DNA of 64,000 nucleotides from Palaemon carinicauda (taxonomy: Eukaryota > Arthropoda > Malacostraca > Decapoda > Palaemonidae). Numbering within the stretch: position 1 is the first letter of the stretch; the number at the start of each line of letters is the position of its first letter. Both the position numbers and the translations under genes were made by a program. Shown here piece after piece: positions 42,956-53,744 of this stretch. Location: the NCBI RefSeq assembly GCF_036898095.1, contig NC_090744.1, forward strand, positions 12,537,158 to 12,601,157. The letters run 5' to 3'. The notes below the pieces were generated by a model that did not search any database, had not been told where the DNA came from, and saw only the letters and a program-made list of their open reading frames with translations.

Positions 42956-43650
42956 GGATGTTAGGGGGTGTAAAGAATACAGCAATTGTAGCCTTGAGAG
43001 GGGATGTAGGAGCAGCTGCTATGAAAACAAGGGTAATGGATGGAAAGCTGAGGTACCTTAATAGCATTTATAAGGGAGAAAAGAACTTACTATCAGCAAT
43101 AGTATCAAGGAGGAGGAAGTGTATGACAACACATTTTCGTCAATTTTATTATTCAGAGCAAGGACAAACTCACTGGGCTTGAATAAAAAAAAAACAGACA
43201 CCAAGATGGAAATATAAACTGTGTATTCTGTAATGTAGAAGAAAATGCTAACCACTTTATGTTATATTGTCCACAGTTTAGTGATATAAGAATAAAAGCA
43301 ATTGAGCTCCAACAACCATACGAAGAAGATAGTGCACAAACAGTTGGAAAATTCCTTTTTTTGTGACGAAAATATTGAAAATAAGAAAAGAGTACTACAA
43401 CAAATGTGGATGAAAAGAGAAAAACTAGTGAAAATAAGGAACACAAAACTAAAAGACACAGAGGCGCCGTTGCAAAGGCAAAGCCTCAACCTGAATCTGA
43501 TCTGATCTGATGAACAATATGCAATACAAAATGTTAAATACTCTGAATGAACAAGGTAAAAGACAGTGGAGGTCCTGTAGAGAGTGGGGTTCCCCTGCTG
43601 TATGGGACAAGAAAAGCAGCCATCAAAGTAAAGTAAAAGTAAGTAAAGAA
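42956..43650 (+). pseudogene. PHD-type non-LTR RT C-terminus and 3' UTR
   Basis: Resumes the RT frame at the base after DIRS-A: RMLGGVKNTAIVALRGDVG, then YLNSIYKGEKNLLSAIVSRRRK. Frame breaks follow, then a Cys/His box (C-x-x-C near CILCNVEENA and HFMLYCPQF-like text) and ENKKRVLQQMWMKREK, ending at 43504. This zinc-knuckle-like box is common at the end of such RT proteins. The 3' UTR has GGTCCTGTAGAGAGTGGGG, TTCCCCTGCTGTATGGGAC and an AAAGTAAAGTAAAAGT tail near 43650. Confidence 0.85.
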
Positions 43651-43784
43651 ACAGTTCTAGCTCAAGGTTAACCAAAAGTGGATTATTTTGTATAAAAACT
43701 GCACCATATCATCTAAAAGAGTTGGTACAAATAAGATAACCACCACTATGTAAGGATGCAAATTAATGAGGAAAACGATGTAGC

Positions 43785-44040
43785 TTGTGGCTATAACAAG
43801 ACAGCATGACAAGAGAAGATGGAAGTCTTTGAGGTCACAGGGGAAAAGGTTCATTACAAGGGTGATGTATCTGGACATTGCCTACTTACAAAAGGAATGA
43901 GGTTCTCAAGAGCATTTTGCTTGTGTCTATAACAATACAGCATGACAAGAGAAGATGAAAGTCTTTGAGGTCACAGGGGAAAAGGTTCATTATAAGGGTG
44001 ATTTATCTGGACATTGCTTACTTACAAAAGGAATGAAGCT
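43785..44040. repeat. ~125-bp tandem duplication
   Basis: Two units share CAGCATGACAAGAGAAGATG, GTCTTTGAGGTCACAGGGG and CTTACAAAAGGAATGA, at about 43800-43902 and 43929-44037. The sequence on either side (43650-43785, 44041-44270) shows nothing clear. Confidence 0.85.
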
Positions 44041-44282
44041 CCCATGAGAATACCTTCAATTGAGAGTTGACAGAAAAACAAATGCAACACCTAAGTACTG
44101 TACATGCATTGCTTAATACAAGAAAAACTTCAATAAAATTAAAAATATCAGTCATGTTACATTAAGAGTGGCACTTCTCAATGGTAACGAGGATCAAATG
44201 GAAAGAATTAAAAGTTGAAAGGCAAAAAAAGGAATAATATATTGCCAACTATTTTGGACCAAGTGTAAATATATAAAATGTG

Positions 44283-44680
44283 AGACCGTTACATTAACTG
44301 ACGTTAACATATAATCATACCTAAAGCAATGTATTATGTTTCCCATTTATTATGTCTCATTTGTTATAAGTCTTGTAAATAAATACACCCCCTATGTATT
44401 CATATAGTGTATGTATATGCATCATATTACAATATTATCATGCATATATATCCATTACATTATTAATTGTGGCAATGCCCCGAAGACATGGCAACAATGT
44501 ACTTCCAAGCCTTGGGGCATCACACAGTGTGCTTGTATTATCGTTCGTCACCCCAGGCAGACGTATTTCCTGCCTGTTGTATTTAGTCCTTGTATTGCAC
44601 TTTCTCAATAGAACTTATGTTAATTTCAAGATTATGTTTCCTTCCCAACCTCGCAGGAACACCCCCAACATGGCGCAGCG
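44283..44680 (+). mobile_element. possible LTR followed by primer-binding-like site
   Basis: AT-rich stretch with AATAAA at 44378, followed later by CCCCCAACATGGCGCAGCG near 44663. This resembles the TGGCGC start of retrotransposon primer-binding sites. No second LTR or ORF was found; the 135-codon frame across it has no recognisable domain. Weak call. Bases 44700-45190 show nothing clear. Confidence 0.2.
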
Positions 44681-45196
44681 AGTATTTTGTGAGAAGAGAG
44701 TGCTTTTACAAGTTTTCAAGCAACACAAGACGACTATTACAGTCGCCATTACTCTCCCCGTGAATCTCCATGAATTTATTGTACAGTTCATGTGCATTTA
44801 AGTGTAGTGTTCGTTGCCCATAGTGACTTATAAGTGGAACCTTTTAGTGCAGTGTGCCTTAGTGACTGTTAAGTGACCTCCTCATGTGCTGTGTCCCGTG
44901 ATTAAGTACAGTAACGAGTTTAGCACAATCTAACTAAACCGGCACACTGACATCTAGAGACTTCGAATGCTTCCGGGCAACTAGAAATTTATCGAAACTG
45001 GCCAAATCTTCATTTAGAGGGCAATCACACAAAAGACTGCCAGGTACAGTATATAACCCCTACACATTTCACATTACCAACTGAATAGTCAACCAAAAGG
45101 AAACCAAATGAACGCAGAAGTTGATCAAGACAGAACTTGGAAAGACATAAGATGCAAAATTATCAAGGCTGGTACGAGTCTTTCGATCATACTGGC

Positions 45197-45485
45197 AGAA
45201 ATAATTTATGAATTTGGGCTATACAAGACAATACTGGGATCTGTGAACCCATTTCCAGAACAGAAAAACTGAGCAGCTATGATAAATAGTAAAAGTTAAG
45301 AGATTGGACAGCAAAGATGGAAGGAAGACTATATGAGACTTTGGATCACACAGATATGATTTATGAATTTGTGCTATATAAGACAATACTGGGGTCTGTG
45401 AACCCATTTCCAGTGCAGGAAAACTGAGCAGCTATGATAAACAGTAAAGGGTAAGAGATTGGACAGCAAAGATGGAAGGAAGCAG
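45197..45485. repeat. ~154-bp tandem duplication
   Basis: Two units share ATTTATGAATTTG, GACAATACTGGG, TCTGTGAACCCATTTCCAG and GGACAGCAAAGATGGAAGG, starting near 45200 and 45356. No gene seen; 45486-46390 also holds nothing I can identify. Confidence 0.88.
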
Positions 45486-46392
45486 GGATTGAGGTAAAGT
45501 AGAACAATATACAGAAGGTGCCGATCGAATGCTGCAAAGACTTAAGCAGTGCCTACAGTGCCCTGGAGGAGAAGCAATGATGGCACTACTTTCCTAAGAG
45601 GGAACACACATGGAATATGTCAACGTGGTAGTCAAGACATCAATTTCATAGTAAACTGCAAGGGAAATGGTATCTCCATTTTAACTTAGGAGCTGTGATT
45701 TGTGATACAGAATTTGAGCTATAAGGCCCAGAGCTTTAAATGGGGAGATCCTTCAGAGCAGAGGTGCAAACTTAGGAGGAAATCCCCGCTGTTATATAAT
45801 TAAGTTTAAAGACATCTGATAAAGAGGAGAGAAATTGTGAAAGGAAGTATAGTGCAGCCAATATCCAAAAGGACCATTGTAACATGCAGTGCTATGATGC
45901 TGGACCCACACATGGCTAAGATTAAAATTATTTACCTTCAATACTCACCTAATACACTGAAATAAACAGCCTATGATTGTTTGGAACTATTAAGATTGCT
46001 TTGAAAATTAATTCCTTCCTCACTTAAGTAAACTTTATAATTATATTTTATGTAATCTCTTACACTTTACCAGAACATTGACTTGCACAACCACCTACAA
46101 GTACTTAATCAAATATCAAAAGACATCAAGTGATACAAAATATTAAAAAAAGTAAAACCTTCATCAGTTGTGGTGCCACATGCTACTGTTACATTAAAGG
46201 ATCTGAAATCCTTTAATATGTACCACCGCCAGGTTTCCACATGCAGAAGTCACCATCCACGAGACACAAAATACTTTAAGGAAAAGCCAGCCTCAGAAAT
46301 TGGTTTTAATTACATACTGATTAATCTTTATTTGAAAGCCTTTTGTGTCTTCCTGGGGGACCACCACTACTGTCTGAAGGTAATAAACTCAC

Positions 46393-46478
46393 CACTTTAT
46401 GTTAAGATCCAATAAGTTGATCTGGCCCTGGTAGTATGCTGTTGGAGGTGGGTTCCTGGGCCGTTTCTCTTGCATTAC
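46393..46478 (-). CDS. putative exon, unrecognised gene
   Basis: An 86-bp stretch between TTTTTTTAG and GTGAGT on the minus strand. It reads VMQEKRPRNPPPTAYYQGQI then NLLDLNIK. Good splice sites and a sensible composition suggest a real exon. It follows in phase from the exon-like piece at 46775-46958 if that one ends at CTG before GTGGAG. I do not recognise the protein, and it does not match the ENPP region upstream. Confidence 0.4.
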
Positions 46479-46774
46479 CTAAAAAAACCATTTTATGATA
46501 TCAAACATTTGTTATCAATTTTAAAACAGGTTCACATAAGATTCATTAAAACTTCAAATGTGACAAAAAGCAGGATATGTCCTTTGTTAACTTCCAATAA
46601 TATTAGAACCTATCTTTCAATTGTTTAGATCAGATATTTACCACTATAAAATTTATATTCCCAGAATAGTCACTATTGACACGCTGTGGCTTGACATACA
46701 GCATAAATTAACTAAGGTTATAATATAGCAAATGAAAACTTTAACAATGAATCAAAGAATACTAACTACTCCAC

Positions 46775-46958
46775 CAGAGGATTCAAGGCAGAAATCCACG
46801 GTTCCTCCCCCTCGAGAAGCTTTGGCTTCTTCCTCCTCTCCTCAGAAGAGGGAGTGAGGAGTTCATCATCAGGTACTCGCCTAGAGTCAAGCCGACACGT
46901 TAGGACATCTTAGCATAGGCTAGTCGTTCCGCTTCCAAAAGCTTGATGGTGTATAAAT
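46775..46958 (-). pseudogene. putative frameshifted exon, unrecognised gene
   Basis: After an acceptor TATTTTCAG the minus strand reads LYTIKLLEAERLAYAKM. A different frame then continues DVLTCRLDSRRVPDDELLTP, SSEERRKKPKLLEGEEPWIS and ALNPL. A one-base loss between the two would explain this, pointing to a pseudogene, a sequencing error or two overlapping signals. Product unknown. Confidence 0.35.
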
Positions 46959-47099
46959 CTGAAAATAAATAAATTATTATTCCAAATATTACATGTACAG
47001 TATACTGCCAAGTGATTTACATAATTTATAAAGAAAAAAATAGCAATTTTTTCACACAGACCTCATATGACATTTTTGTCTTAATTTGTAATAAATTGG

Positions 47100-47400
47100 C
47101 CCTTTTACCCCTAGGCTATTTGGAAATTTCCAACCCTTAACCTCCAGGGGTTATTTTTTTTCAAGCACATTTTGCTATATATATTTCTTAAATTGCTCTA
47201 ACAGCCTTAATTTTTGTCATAGAGAGGTCAGGTTGGTCTCATTCTCTTGGAAAATGCCTGAAGTTTCTCAAAAAATTATCAAAAATATGCAAAAAAAAAA
47301 ATTAAATAGCAGTTTTCTGCAAGGACGTACCGGTACATCCATGGGCGTAAAGGGATGAGTTTTGTGAAATGTACCAGTACGTCCTTTGGGGGTAAAAGGG
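47100..47400 (-). mobile_element. piggyBac-like TTAA MITE, copy 6
   Basis: TTAA at 47401-47404; the left site has become TTGG (47096-47099). The palindrome is one base off (GGACGTACCGGTACATCC). Confidence 0.85.
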
Positions 47401-47774
47401 TTAAGTTTGTAAGTTAAGAACATTCTATATCAAAACATAAAAAAAAGTTCTAATGTGATCATAATTCTAGTATAATTCTAATTCTCGCATGCTTTGTCTG
47501 TAAAAGTTTATATATTCAAAGGATTTATTAAGAAGAATTTTTCATAGTCATCATAAATTGTTTTAAGAGACTTAATGTTACTTCAGTATTCAATGCAAAT
47601 GCTGATGGGTATACAATTTGACTCCCCTATCTAACTAAGGTTTGTTTTCTTAAATTGAAATAAGGTATCATAAATTTAAACAGTTGCATGGATTGATTGA
47701 TTGATTGATTTGAGTTTTTTGGCATCCTCAGTTGCATGGAAAGTGCAGATTATTCATGAAGTATACATTAAAAG

Positions 47775-48040
47775 AATATCAGTAAGAATTTATATAAATT
47801 ATTTCAGCATCTTTGGTACAATTTTAAAGACAACATTTACTTAACACCAGCCTAATAAAATATTCAATAAATTTTATAATTGGATGAAATATTGAAGTCT
47901 ACATTGCATGAATTCCAATAAGAATTTATACTTACCCTTTTAGCATCTTTAGTGCAATTTTAAAGAACATTCTACTTAACAGCAGTCTAGTAAAATAAAT
48001 TTTATAACTTATATAATTGGATGTAATATTGTAAGAGTTG
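47775..48040. repeat. ~140-bp diverged tandem duplication
   Basis: Two stretches share AGTAAGAATTTATA / AATAAGAATTTATA, CAGCATCTTTGGT / TAGCATCTTTAGT, ACAATTTTAAAGA and TATAATTGGATG. A short (GATT)n run lies at 47693-47711. No gene seen in 47405-48450. Confidence 0.7.
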
Positions 48041-48452
48041 TTTGAAATGGAAGAAGCTAGATTTTACCTTCATTCGACACAAATTCCTTTCATATTACAG
48101 AAGGTATTTAACTTAATAGATTCAAGAAGTTGTTTGCAAGTCGACTTTAAGTAATTTTGGCCTAGGGTAGGCCTAACTTGACTCCCATGCCTAGATTTCC
48201 AGCTCTAAAGTCAGCAAAAAGTCCCGTTTCATATGAAATAAATATCAGGTTATTGCAAATGTTCCTTTGCTTACTTTATTAAATTAAATTATATTCTTTT
48301 ATTACAGCCTTTATTTACCTTATTACAGTATACTAACTTTTGATACAATATCCAAGATTTACGATTTAAGATGGATTTGTGTTCGTATCTCCGAATGTTT
48401 GTAAGTCGAGTGTTCGGAAGTCGAGGACATTCTTATACAATTCACTTCTTAC

Positions 48453-48613
48453 CTTTTCGGCATTTCCTTCGGTTCCCTTGATATTCATGAAGGCACCGTA
48501 CTCCGCTATGTTTTCCACGTGGGCTGGATCCAGGTACGTGTCTATTTCGTGTCTCTTAACAGCCTCTTCTGAAGTGTCGGCCATTCCGTGGTCGCTCACG
48601 ACGATGATATTAA
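48453..48613 (-). CDS. ENPP-family phosphodiesterase, exon n+1
   Basis: Nucleotide pyrophosphatase/phosphodiesterases hydrolyse phosphodiester bonds in nucleotides or lipids using two metal ions, usually as membrane or secreted enzymes. This 161-bp exon reads NIIVVSDHGMADTSEEAVKR, then HEIDTYLDPA and YGAFMNIKGTEGNAEK. S-D-H-G-M is the family's metal-binding signature; the downstream text fits the same domain. Splice sites: CCATCAG acceptor and GAAAAG/GTAAGA donor. Its first two bases complete the codon begun by the exon at 49316. Downstream exons were not found in the window. Confidence 0.88.
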
Positions 48614-48687
48614 CTGATGGTTAAAACATGGTTATGTTTTAGAATGGAGGCACAAGAACATGTTTTGACTATCACTCTACTATAGCA

Positions 48688-48860
48688 GCTTTCTAAAAGA
48701 ATTGTTACCAAGCAATAGCAATAGCCAAATGGGTAGAAGAGACTCTTTAGCTATGATAAGCAGCTCTTCTAAGAGAAGTGTACTCCAAGATCAAACCATT
48801 GTTCTCTAGTCTTGGGTGGTGCCATAGCCTCTGTACCATGGTCTTCCACTTTCTAACAAT
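48688..48860 (+). mobile_element. AAT-tailed non-LTR fragment in ENPP intron
   Basis: Plus-oriented blocks AGAAGAGACTCTTTAGC, CAGCTCTTCTAAGAGAAG and GTACCATGGTCTTCCAC match 59185-59330. It lies in the intron between the two ENPP exons. Confidence 0.8.
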
Positions 48861-48904
48861 GATAAATTCTTGCAAAGCTACTTCATCATTCCAAAAACTT
48901 TCAA

Positions 48905-49022
48905 TTATTATTACCACCCAAGCTACAACCCTAGTTGGAAAAGAAGGATGCTATAAGCCCTAGGGCTCCAACAGAGAAAATTATTTCAATAATTTTATTA
49001 ATTGAATATTAATATTTTTAAT

Positions 49023-49083
<61 letters not shown>

Positions 49084-49255
49084 TATAGGACAGCGTGCCT
49101 GAGTGTACCTTCAAGCAAGGAAACTCTACCCCAAGACAGAAGACCAAGGTAACAGAGGCTATGACATTACACAAGATTAGAGAACAATGGTTTGATTTTG
49201 GTATGTCCTTCTCCTAGAATAGATGCTTACCATAGCTAAATAGTCTCTATTCTAA
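48905..49255 (-). mobile_element. AAT-tailed non-LTR fragments with (AAT)n in ENPP intron
   Basis: A minus-oriented end (48905-48985: CAAGCTACAACCCTAGTTGG, GGGCTCCAACAG), an (AAT)n tract at 49027-49081 and a minus-oriented upstream block (49085-49255: GTGTACCTTCAAGCAAGG, TTCTCCTAGAATAGATGC) fill the rest of the intron. Confidence 0.8.
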
Positions 49256-49315
49256 TACTGGTCATTAATAGATAGAATATATGAACTGTCACATCAACTC
49301 TGACCTTGCCAGTAC

Positions 49316-49454
49316 CTTTGTCCGTGAGTTCCCTTTCCTCGAGCTCATCCAAAAGAATGTCAATCACGTTGTCAATGGATCTCACGGCGTCTTGAACTTC
49401 CTTCGACCCAGGGCCGTGAGTGTGACCCACGTCATCAATCCGAGAAGTAAATAC
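49316..49454 (-). CDS. ENPP-family phosphodiesterase, exon n
   Basis: A 139-bp exon reading VFTSRIDDVGHTHGPGSKEV, then QDAVRSIDNVIDILLDELEE and RELTDK. It contains D-x-x-G-H-x-x-G-P, the metal-binding block of ENPP catalytic domains (usual E-P-D-x-x-G-H). Acceptor CTATTTCTTCCAG and donor ACAAAG/GTACTG are good. Joining to the exon at 48613 gives L-T-D-K-V-N-I-I-V-V-S-D-H-G-M, the expected family order. The exon with the nucleophile Thr was not found upstream, so it is either beyond the window or lost. Confidence 0.88.
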
Positions 49455-49599
49455 CTGGAAGAAATAGACAATCAATTGAAAACAAACAAAAAATGCTGAT
49501 ATTCAGGCTGACATAAGTCTTTTTTATAGTTTATAAATGGGATTTATGTTTTGACGTTGTTACAGTTTTTAGAATGATTTATTGTTAATTCGTTCTCAT

Positions 49600-49690
49600 A
49601 ATTTATTTATTTCCTTATTTCCTTTCCTCATTGGGCTATTTTTTCCATGTTGGACCCCTTGGGCTTATAGCATCTTGCTTTTCCATCAAG
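49600..49690 (+). mobile_element. AAT-tailed non-LTR 3' fragment
   Basis: Plus-oriented TTATTTCCTTTCCTCATTGG, GGGCTTATAGCATCTTGC; the tail is lost. Confidence 0.75.
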
Positions 49691-49732
49691 TTCCATTCAG
49701 TGTGATTAAATAATTTATCTCAAAGCTTGTAT

Positions 49733-50645
49733 ACCAGATGCAACCCTAGTTGGGAAATCAGGATGCTAAAAGCCCAAGGGCTCCAACAAGGAAAATAGCC
49801 CAGCGAGGAAAGGAAATAAAGGAAAGAATGCTGTGCCTAAGTGTACCCTCTAGCACAAGAACTCTAACCCAAGACAGTGAAAAACCATGGTGCAGAGACT
49901 ACGGCATTACCCGAGACTAAAGAACAATGGTTTGATTTTCATACCCGACTCCATGTGAGGGACATATATTGTTTTTCCTGAATTTTTCTTCGCCTCCTGC
50001 TGCCAAACCTTCCAATCAATTCATATTAGTCATTTCGGGGCCAAATGACTTAAAATTTGGCACAGAGGTCAAGTGGGTAAATACCCAGATGTGTTTAAAT
50101 TTTTTCTTTTGATACATACCAAAATAATTTTAGTTTTTTTTGCCATTTTCTGACAACATATATATATATAAATTATATTTTGGTCTCCTGTGCCCTGGTA
50201 TTACAACCAAATAAATTGAAATTTGATACTGAGGTGCCCTAGATATATACCAATAAAAAGTCTCAACATTTTCGGAACAGGCTTCTTCAAAAGGGTTAAT
50301 TTTGCAATTTTTGTTTTTTTTTAAACAAAAAATTTAATGATTAATTTTAGATTTACGACTTTTTGCATTTTTTGCTCTTATGCCCTGGTATTTAAATGAT
50401 ATGACCTGAAATTTGGTATGGAAATACCTATAATATACGCCCACAGGACGTTAATCCCGACTTTTGCTTACACCACTTCAGAGGGATTTCTTGTAAATCT
50501 ATCGGGGATCCATTTCTGAAAAAGATTAATATAGTCCAGTACATAGTTGCATGGAGAGGGAGATGTTGCCTTTCTATTGAAGTGTCCTTTTTTCTAGAAG
50601 AGTTGCTTACCATAACTAAAAAATCTATTCTACCTCTACCAAGCA
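49733..50645 (-). mobile_element. AAT-tailed non-LTR fragment split by an insertion
   Basis: Minus-oriented blocks at 49733-49941 (CAACCCTAGTTGGG, GTACCCTCTAGCACAAG, GGTTTGATTTTC) resume at 50578-50640 (AGTGTCC, TAGAAGAGTTGCTTACC). The ~636 bases between them are unrelated and contain three diverged units around 50035, 50203 and 50390, each with AAATTTGG(C/T)A or similar followed by a short AT-rich stretch, about 170-185 bp apart. Confidence 0.7.
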
Positions 50646-51001
50646 GAGCTCTTCTAGGAGAAGGACATTACAAAATCAAACGATTGTTCTCTGATCTTGG
50701 ATAGTGCCATAGCCTCTTTACCATGGTCTTTCACTGTCTTGGGATAGAGTTCTCTTGCTTAAGGGTGCACTTGGGTACACTATTCTATTTTATTTCTCTT
50801 TTGTTTTTCTTAAAGTTTTTATAGTTTATATTTGAAATATTTATTCTAATGTTGTAACTGTTCTTGAAATATTTTATATTAATTGTCAATTACTTTTCTT
50901 GAAGTTTCCTTATCTTTCCTCACTAGGATATAATCCCTGTTGCAGCCCTAGGGCTTATAGCATTCTGCTTTTCCAACTAGGAATGTAGTTTAGCAAGTAA
51001 C

Positions 51002-51061
<60 letters not shown>
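50640..51061 (+). mobile_element. AAT-tailed non-LTR 3' end with (AAT)n tail
   Basis: Plus-oriented: GCTCTTCTAGGAGAAGGAC, CTTTACCATGGTC, GAGTTCTCTTGC, then GGGCTTATAGCATTCTGC and AATGTAGTTTAGC, ending in a 60-base (AAT)n tail (51001-51061). It lies head to head with the preceding minus copy. Confidence 0.88.
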
Positions 51062-51063
<2 letters not shown>

Positions 51064-51274
51064 GTTGAAAAGCCAACAACACTCATTCCAGTGTGGGCAA
51101 AGATCCCTAATTTTCCTTAAACCATTTGTATTTTACTTTTCCCAGACCACCCACCCCCACATGAATATGGAGTTACCAACCCACAATCAATGATACTCTT
51201 GTTTTGACAAAGATGATCAAACAGTAAGTGAACAATGTGAATTGTGACCCGAATGAACGTCATAATACGACTCT

Positions 51275-51333
51275 GGAGATCCTGTAGAGAGTAGGGTTCC
51301 CCTGCTGTACGGGACCAGATAAGCAGCCCTTAA
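51275..51333 (+). mobile_element. PHD/L2-type non-LTR 3' tail, split by MITEs
   Basis: GGAGATCCTGTAGAGAGTAG, GGTTCCCCTGCTGTACGGGA and GCAGCCCTTAA are the 3' end seen at 43571-43650. The expected AAAGTAAAGTAA tail is at 51927-51942, after the inserted MITE complex. Confidence 0.82.
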
Positions 51334-51926
51334 CCCTTTTACCCCCAAAGGACGTACTGGTACGTTTCACAAAAGCCATCCCTTTACCCCCATGGACGTA
51401 CCAGTACGTCCTTGCAAAAAAATGCTATAAAAAATTTTTTTTTTTCATATTTTTGATATTTTTTGAGCGATGTTGTTGAGTTGTCACTCATATTGATCAA
51501 ATTGATTCGTTGAAGAAAATAAGTTATTTACACCTACGGGACTTTACTCGAGTTGCCCCAAATTTTTTCATTATTTATTTCGAAAAGGGCTCTTAGGTGA
51601 TTTTAGGGGTCCATGTGAGAAGTGTAAGATTGGTGGCGCAAGAACCCGAGGATTTTGGTTTTAGCGACATCGAATATTAACCCTTTCGCCCCCAAAGGTC
51701 GTACCGGTACATTCTTGCAAAACACTGTTATTTACATGTTTTTGATAACTTTATGAGAAAATTCAGGCATTTTCCAAGAGAATGAGACCAACCTGACCTC
51801 TGTATGACAAAAATTAAGGCTGTTAGAGCAATTTAAAAAAAAACATACGGCAAAATGTGCTGGGAAAAAAATAACCCCCTGCGGGTTAAGGGTTGGAAAT
51901 TTCCAAATAGCCTGGGGGTAAAAGGG
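51334..51926 (+). mobile_element. piggyBac-like TTAA MITE complex, copies 7 and 7b
   Basis: Outer TTAA sites are 51330-51333 and 51927-51930. A left part (to about 51460) has the palindrome GGACGTACCAGTACGTCC, then ~215 bases of other sequence, then an inner TTAA (51677-51680) and a shorter copy (51681-51926) lacking one palindrome block. It is either a nested insertion or two copies joined by recombination. Confidence 0.75.
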
Positions 51927-52374
51927 TTAAAGTAAAGTAAGTCATTCCTGACACTTTCATCTGAGACTGCTTTAAAAGATTTTTGTCAGGATTTTAAGGT
52001 TTAAAGGCCACTCATGAATGGCAGAAGCAAGGGACATTAACAATAACCTAGCAGGACAAAGCTCCAGAAAATTACCATATATACATATGATCAGCACCAA
52101 ATGCCCTCTTCACCCAAGCTAGGACCAAGGAGGGGGTAGGGAATGGTAGACCTGTAGGTTCCACAAAAACCCCCATCCTTAGCTCTCAAGGATGGTGAGG
52201 TTGCAGACACTACAAGAAACTATCGTGCTTGAGCAGGTATTGAAAACCTGTCCAGCAGATTGCCTGGCAGAGGCATTTTCAACAGGATAATTCCCTAATA
52301 TTATCACAAAGAGTTTTGGTAGCATATTGGAAATGTCTCTGCCTGGTAATCTGCTGGACTGGGGTTTTTTGAGA

Positions 52375-52850
52375 CCAAGACAGTGGAAACCCATGGTTCA
52401 GAGGCTATGGCACTACCCAAGACCAAAGAACAATGGTTAGATTTTGGAGTGTCCTTCTCTTAACCCTTTTACCCCCAAAGGACGTACTGGTACGTTTCAC
52501 AAAACTCATCCCTTTACCCCCATGGACGTACCAGTATGTCCTTGCAAAAAAATGCTATAAAAAATATTTTCTTCATATTTTTGATAATTTTTTGAGAAAA
52601 TTCAGGCATTTCCCAAGAGAATGAGACCAACCTGACCTCTCTATGACAAATATTATGGCTGTTAGAGCAATTTAAAAAAATATACTGTACTGCAAAATGT
52701 GCTTGGAAAAAAAATAACCCCGTGGGGGTTAAGGGTTGGAAATTTCCAAATACCCTGGGGGTAAAAGGGTTAAGAGCTGCTTACCATAGATAGTCTCTCT
52801 TCTACCAAGAGAAAAATAACCTCTGAACAATTACAGGGCAATAGTAAACG
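52375..52850 (-). mobile_element. long-UTR AAT-tailed fragment split by a MITE
   Basis: Minus-oriented GACAGTGGAAACCCATGG, GTGTCCTTCTC at the left and GAGCTGCTTACCATAG, GAACAATTACAGGGC at the right of MITE copy 8. Removing the MITE and one TTAA restores the usual sequence. Bases 51945-52374 show nothing clear. Confidence 0.82.
52464..52769 (+). mobile_element. piggyBac-like TTAA MITE, copy 8
   Basis: TTAA at 52460-52463 and 52770-52773, inserted in the preceding non-LTR fragment. Palindrome degraded (GGACGTACCAGTATGTCC). Confidence 0.92.
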
Positions 52851-52892
52851 CCCCTTTCAAAATTGCTGGAATATGTCCTTCTTGAACAACTA

Positions 52893-53083
52893 TAGTCCAT
52901 TTTTTTTAGCGAGGCAGATTTGCACCGACTCACAGCGGTGCCCTTTTAGCTCGGAAAAGTTTCCTGATCACCGATTGGTTAGAATGATCTTGTCCAACCA
53001 ATCAGCGATCAGGAAACTTTTCCGAGCTAAAAGGGCACCGCTGCGAGTCGGTGCAAATCTGCCTCGCTAAAAAAAATTGACTA
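52893..53083. mobile_element. mariner-like foldback MITE, copy 1
   Basis: A 191-bp element made almost entirely of an ~80-bp inverted repeat: TAGTCCATTTTTTTTAGCG at the left and its complement at the right, with GGTGCCCTTTTAGCTCGG in both arms. TA at 52891-52892 and 53084-53085 is the target duplication, as for Tc1/mariner. A ~30-bp loop separates the arms. RNA from it would form a long hairpin. Confidence 0.9.
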
Positions 53084-53744
53084 TACTTCGTCACTTTTAA
53101 GATTCGAAGTATTGCCAAACAGCCGCTCAGCATACAGACAATTATATTTCATTTGCTGTTGTAAATGATCGGCTAGAAACAATGAATGTAAACAAATTTG
53201 GTATCTTGATATTACCCGATCTTAGCGCTACTTTCGATAGTTGTGCACGAACTGCTACTCAATGATTTAAGGCCCAATGGTATCGAAGATGAAGCCTTTG
53301 AGTATCTAAAAGATTACTTGGTTGACAAACTACTGTCTACGAATTGGAAACTCATTTATCATAAGAACCATTATAAAAAACGGGTACCCAAGGGATGTGT
53401 ACTAGGCCCAATCTTATTCTGTACCTATACTTTAGATCTATCAAATGTATGAAGTGGAGTTTAAACTGTTTGCGGATGATACACAACTTTACTTTTCATA
53501 AATGACATTGATGATACCGCTGGAACTTTAAACCAGGTTCTTACCAGTGTTAGGGAATGGATGACAAATACACAACTAAATTAAAGAAAAACAACTTAAG
53601 AACTTTTGGCAACACGCACAAATATTAACAACTTGATCCTAATATAAAGTAAATGTTGTGACCTAGGGGTATCACTTGACGGAAATGTATCTCTCAGTGC
53701 TTAAAGTCATAATGTAGTAAGAAACACTGAATATCACCTTAAAA

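Noticed and set aside
44394..44801. 135-residue ORF
   Set aside because: No recognisable domain, AT-rich start with low-complexity residues; the possible LTR-like context does not support a protein.
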